Assembly: GCF_020035535.1 (NCBI RefSeq)
Contig: NZ_CP083350.1
Location: 1-64,000, forward strand
Direction of reading: 5' to 3'
DNA length: 64,000 bases
From: Ensifer adhaerens
GTDB lineage: Bacteria > Pseudomonadota > Alphaproteobacteria > Rhizobiales > Rhizobiaceae
Shown piece after piece: positions 60,811 through 64,000 of the stretch. The position numbers were made by a program, and so were the translations under genes. Position 1 is the stretch's first letter; every line of letters starts with the position of its first letter. The notes under the pieces were generated by a model. The model did no database searches. It saw only the letters and a list, made by a program, of their open reading frames with translations, and was not told where the DNA came from.

Positions 60811-62910
60811 TTAGCGCTCGGCGACCTCGAGCCGACCGATCGACATGCGCCCGGCAGACGCCATGCGCAGGCCGGCCATGCCGTAACGCAGCGTCGCATC
60901 ATCCGCCTGAAGCACCCGCTCGCCGTCAATGGAGAGCGTCAGCTTGCCGTCCTCGACCGTGAGATCGACCGCATAGCTCCGACCGTATTCGATACGGAAC
61001 GGGCTGCGTGCAAGGACCTTCGTGCCGTGGTTTTCCAGAAGGATCACGGCTTCGCCGTTCTCAAAGCCGGCCGCATAGAAGCGGCTCGTGCCTTGAGCCC
61101 GCGCCACCACCAGGTGCGAGGCACCCGAGTGCGGCTGAAGCTCGGCCTTGACGCTGACGTCGCGCAGATAGGCATTGCCGGTCCAGGCGTCCGCGTCGGT
61201 TGCCGTATGGGCATGTATGCGGCCCTGCTGCAGGCTCCAATGGCCTCGGTTCCAGGTGAAACGGGTGATGCCGCCCCATTCATGCGCTTCCTTCGCCGGA
61301 TCGATGACAGCGCGGCCCTTGCCGGACACGGAGAAGTCCGCAAGGAACAGCCGGCCGAGGAACTTCAGGCGCCCGAAGTATTCGACCAGGATGCCGATCT
61401 CGTCGACCGCCTCGCCCCTGCCATCGGGGATGGTGAACTCATAGTCCTGCCAGCCGCTCGCCGAAGGAACATGCCAGGCGCCGGTTTCCTGGATGGTGCC
61501 GCTCATGGCGCGACGAACATAGGGCGCGACGCGCAGATTGCCGTCGCCATTCCACGGGTCGAGCCAGAGTTTGAACTTCACCGTCTGGCCGTCATCGGCA
61601 AGCGGGGTGAACATCGGGCGGTAGCGCTCGTCGTCGAAGTCGGAGCGGCGATAGAAGGGCTTCCAGAAAATGCGTCCGCCATGCCCGCGCTCAAGCCGGT
61701 CGAGCAGGATTTCCAGCGATCCCTTGGCATTCTCCGTATGGCGTTCCGCCGAAGCCTTGACGGCAATCTGGTTGAAGGGTTCGGTGCGGAAGCCATGGGT
61801 GGCGCCTGGTGCATCGAAATCAAAGCGAACGCCACGGCGCTCGAAATCCTCGACCCAGAGTGCCGGCGCTTCGCGCTCTTGCAGGCGGAGCGCCAGCACG
61901 GTCAGTTCGCGAGCGAAGGACGGAATATCGACGACGTTGATCGAACCGGTAACACCGGAAGCGACGACGAAGTCGTTGATCGGCTTGCGGTACTTGTCCC
62001 AGCTTGGGCGCACCTGCTGCAGGGTGCCGACGATCGCACCGGCATTGCCGGCGTTGCAGTCCGTATCCCAGCCGGCCATAGTGGCAATCTCGACGGTGCG
62101 CGGCAGGTCGCCCTGACCGTAGATCAGGCTCATGACGAGCACGCCGGCATTCGGAATGATGTGGCAGACACCCGGATAGCGGTCATAGCCCCATTCAGCG
62201 GTCAGCATGTCGCGGCAAGCGCGCCAGTCATTGGGGTTGCTGTCGTAGAAACGCAGCACCGCGCGCGAGACCTTGGCATAGAGCGAGTCGGCCGGGATTG
62301 TCGCGAGACCCGTCTCGATCACGTCCTCGATGCTCTTGGCAACGAAGGCCTGGGCGATCGCCGCGGCACAGAAGCGGGCGCCATGCAGGCCCTCGCCGTC
62401 ATGGGCGACACTTGCGGCACGCGCAGAGGCTTCCGCCGCTTTCTTCGGGTTGGCCGGATGCACCCAGCCCCAGCTGTCGATGAAGATCTGGCCGCCGATC
62501 TGTTCGGCAACCGTCGTGCCGTTCTGGGCGATCGAGCCGGATTGTGGCGCCGGGATGCCTGCACGCAGGTTCTGGTAGGCGGTGTGTTCGGTCGAGTTGC
62601 CGAAGCCGCCCCACCAGTACATGCCGTGTTCCTCGGCCGCATAGTTCAGCCAGGTCTTGCCGACCTCTTCGGCCGTGGCCCCGAGGCCGTAATCGCGCAG
62701 CGCCCGGATGAAATAGACCGGGCCGTTGGTGTCATCATCCGCTGCGAAATTCTTGAAATCGCGCAGATATTCCGTCACCTCGCCATAGGTGTCCCGGATG
62801 CGTTCATAGCTCCAGATCGTCGGCTCGACGGGTGCGCCCAAGCGCACGCCGATCGCCTTGCCGATGAAACCGGAATAGATACGCTCGAAGATTTCTGTGG
62901 TGCTGAGCAT
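60811..62910 (-). CDS. ADP-ribosylglycohydrolase family protein with C-terminal beta-sandwich
   Basis: 699 residues. The first 340 are an ADP-ribosylglycohydrolase fold: IYSGFIGKAIGVRLGAPVEP, then FAADDDTNGPVYFIRALRDY with the di-metal acidic triad, and MAGWDTDCNAGNAGAIVGTL. The last 300 residues (from about AFALRL-type helices to SIGRLEVAER) form beta-sandwich carbohydrate-binding-like parts: WQDYEFTIPDGRGEAVDEIG, RFTWNRGHWSLQQGRIHAHT. This family includes DraG, ARH proteins and enzymes acting on ribosylated small molecules. With an ABC importer, it may split an imported N-glycoside such as a nucleoside. Confidence 0.87.
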   Translation of the reverse strand: MLSTTEIFERIYSGFIGKAIGVRLGAPVEPTIWSYERIRDTYGEVTEYLRDFKNFAADDDTNGPVYFIRALRDYGLGATAEEVGKTWLNYAAEEHGMYWWGGFGNSTEHTAYQNLRAGIPAPQSGSIAQNGTTVAEQIGGQIFIDSWGWVHPANPKKAAEASARAASVAHDGEGLHGARFCAAAIAQAFVAKSIEDVIETGLATIPADSLYAKVSRAVLRFYDSNPNDWRACRDMLTAEWGYDRYPGVCHIIPNAGVLVMSLIYGQGDLPRTVEIATMAGWDTDCNAGNAGAIVGTLQQVRPSWDKYRKPINDFVVASGVTGSINVVDIPSFARELTVLALRLQEREAPALWVEDFERRGVRFDFDAPGATHGFRTEPFNQIAVKASAERHTENAKGSLEILLDRLERGHGGRIFWKPFYRRSDFDDERYRPMFTPLADDGQTVKFKLWLDPWNGDGNLRVAPYVRRAMSGTIQETGAWHVPSASGWQDYEFTIPDGRGEAVDEIGILVEYFGRLKFLGRLFLADFSVSGKGRAVIDPAKEAHEWGGITRFTWNRGHWSLQQGRIHAHTATDADAWTGNAYLRDVSVKAELQPHSGASHLVVARAQGTSRFYAAGFENGEAVILLENHGTKVLARSPFRIEYGRSYAVDLTVEDGKLTLSIDGERVLQADDATLRYGMAGLRMASAGRMSIGRLEVAER

Positions 62911-62926
62911 CGGATACTTTCGAATT

Positions 62927-64000
62927 CTAGAGACTGGAAACCTTGGTGAGTTCGGGAGCGGGAAAGAGCCCCGCGCGCGCCTGCGCCCGCGCTGTTTCGC
63001 GTGTGCGGTCCGCCGCCTGGATTGCCGTCACTGTTGCAGTAAAGGCATCGGCCGATCGGAAGAGATCGAGCCTGTTGACGCGGTCGAGCTGGGAGGCCAT
63101 CGCCCGGTCGATAATGCTTTCGCCGTACATGGCGCCAAGGATCGCACCCGCCATGACGCCGATGGAGTCCGTGTCGCGGCCGGAATTGATGCCGTCGACG
63201 ATCGTCTTGTAGAAATCGCCGTCATTGACCACGGCAAAGCCGAGCGCCAGCGGCAACTCCTCGATCGCGTGGAGGCGCGACGGCTGGTAGGCATCGGTGG
63301 CAATGCCTGCCTTCTGCGGCGTGTGCTGCACGTTGTCGCCCATGGGCGAATAGCGCGCGATGATGCGGTGGAATTCGGCGACGACAGTCGCATGATCCGC
63401 GCCCTTCAATGAGCGCGCAGCCTCGACGATAGCGACGATCGCATCGCGCGTGCCGTCCTTGGCGACGGCCAGCGTTTCTTCAATGACGGTATCGAGCGTG
63501 GTCCCCGGCACGAATGCGGCAGCGACTGCTGCTGCCAGTACGCCGGCAGCCTCCAGACCGAAGCTTTGCTGATGGCCGGAGGCAAAAGCGATCGCCTCGT
63601 CATAGGCTGCCTTCGGATCGCAGGCATTGGCAACGCCGATCGGCGCGATGTACATCGCAGCACCACAGTTCACCATGTTGCCGACACCGCCCTGGCGCGG
63701 ATCGCAGCCCGAAAGCTGATGACGCTGGAAGATCCACTTCTCCGGATAGAACAGACGCTCGATCAACATCGTTTCGCGCTGCAGTTCGGGCACCCAGCGT
63801 GGCGTCCAGGCAATCTCGCGCACCATGCCGGAAGCCATGTCCCAGGCATCGAGATGACGCTTCACGTCGTCATAGATCGACATGACGCAGAGCGTCATCA
63901 GCGTGTCGTCGGTGACGATCCCGCCACCGCGGACACGGCCGTTGCGGGCCGCCTCGCTCTGCTTCATGCGGTGCCACTCGGTATCGAGCGAAGCCACCCG
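62927..64000 (-). CDS. ADP-ribosylglycohydrolase family protein (5' end outside the window)
   Basis: More than 357 residues; the frame is open to the right edge, and the fold start (the G-x-x-x-G-D-A-L-G helix) is missing, so the start lies beyond the window. Visible motifs are GGIVTDDTLMTLCVMSIYDD (metal site) and SGRDTDSIGVMAGAILGAMY (second metal site), with QGGVGNMVNCGAAMYIAPIG between. It is 16 nt upstream of the second family member on the same strand. Two related but different copies suggest two steps or two substrates in one pathway. Confidence 0.88.
   Translation of the reverse strand, partial: RVASLDTEWHRMKQSEAARNGRVRGGGIVTDDTLMTLCVMSIYDDVKRHLDAWDMASGMVREIAWTPRWVPELQRETMLIERLFYPEKWIFQRHQLSGCDPRQGGVGNMVNCGAAMYIAPIGVANACDPKAAYDEAIAFASGHQQSFGLEAAGVLAAAVAAAFVPGTTLDTVIEETLAVAKDGTRDAIVAIVEAARSLKGADHATVVAEFHRIIARYSPMGDNVQHTPQKAGIATDAYQPSRLHAIEELPLALGFAVVNDGDFYKTIVDGINSGRDTDSIGVMAGAILGAMYGESIIDRAMASQLDRVNRLDLFRSADAFTATVTAIQAADRTRETARAQARAGLFPAPELTKVSSL

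Noticed and set aside
61027..62949. 640-residue plus-strand frame opposite the ADP-ribosylglycohydrolase gene
   Set aside because: Antisense shadow of a gene with clear metal-site motifs; no start signal or family features.

Overview
The window reads as accessory DNA from a member of the Rhizobiaceae (Ensifer/Sinorhizobium or Rhizobium type), most likely part of a large conjugative or mobilizable plasmid. This is inferred from the Ti/pSym-type transfer genes (traA, traC, traD, traG around an oriT), an acyl-homoserine-lactone synthase, plasmid families such as DUF736, DUF1173 and ArdC, three toxin-antitoxin loci, several insertion sequences and many decayed genes. No rRNA, tRNA, CRISPR array or repABC replication locus was seen.

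Layout. 0-2.9 kb: two ParDE-like toxin-antitoxin loci (one toxin frameshifted) and broken tyrosine-recombinase pieces. 2.9-9 kb: an ornithine-cyclodeaminase-family gene with an MmgE/PrpD gene, converging on a leftward AHL synthase - OmpR-type regulator - amidohydrolase run. 9.3-16.5 kb: traA leftward and traCDG rightward from the oriT. No trb mating-pair genes are in the window. 17-20.2 kb: IS110, IS5 and IS481 elements packed end to end. 20.4-26 kb: plasmid housekeeping and defence (a small coiled-coil protein, DUF736, VapBC, DUF1173, ArdC). 27-34.9 kb: DUF475 membrane protein, EamA exporter, glyoxalase I-like enzyme, amino-acid binding protein, LysR/tautomerase pair, and SDR and Nramp pseudogenes.

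35-38.8 kb is a stress/regulation block: an ECF sigma factor, HD and CBS proteins, DUF2934, and a two-gene unit made of a NepR-like small protein and a response regulator with a C-terminal sigma-region-2-like domain. The regulator is broken by an exact 10-bp duplication. 39-40.7 kb holds remains of polysaccharide-kinase, glycosyltransferase and phosphoesterase/RTX genes. 40.8-43.3 kb is the most interesting locus: a small protein with a twin-arginine-like hydrophobic leader, a nucleotidyltransferase and a PqqD-HPr-kinase-like fusion, which looks like a small peptide- or protein-modifying system. Beyond it lie a nonsense-interrupted antiporter, an intact APS kinase beside a ruined ATP sulfurylase, a beta-helix pseudogene and a LuxR-type regulator.

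48-57.6 kb carries small envelope or stress proteins, a topoisomerase IB, an HWE-type histidine kinase, a GNAT-like protein and an L,D-transpeptidase. 57.7-64 kb is a tight leftward catabolic operon: two ADP-ribosylglycohydrolase-family proteins, a UgpC/MalK-type ABC ATPase, a CaiB-type CoA-transferase and a CitE-like lyase. It runs off the right edge of the window.

All calls come from reading the sequence. No database search or structure prediction was run.
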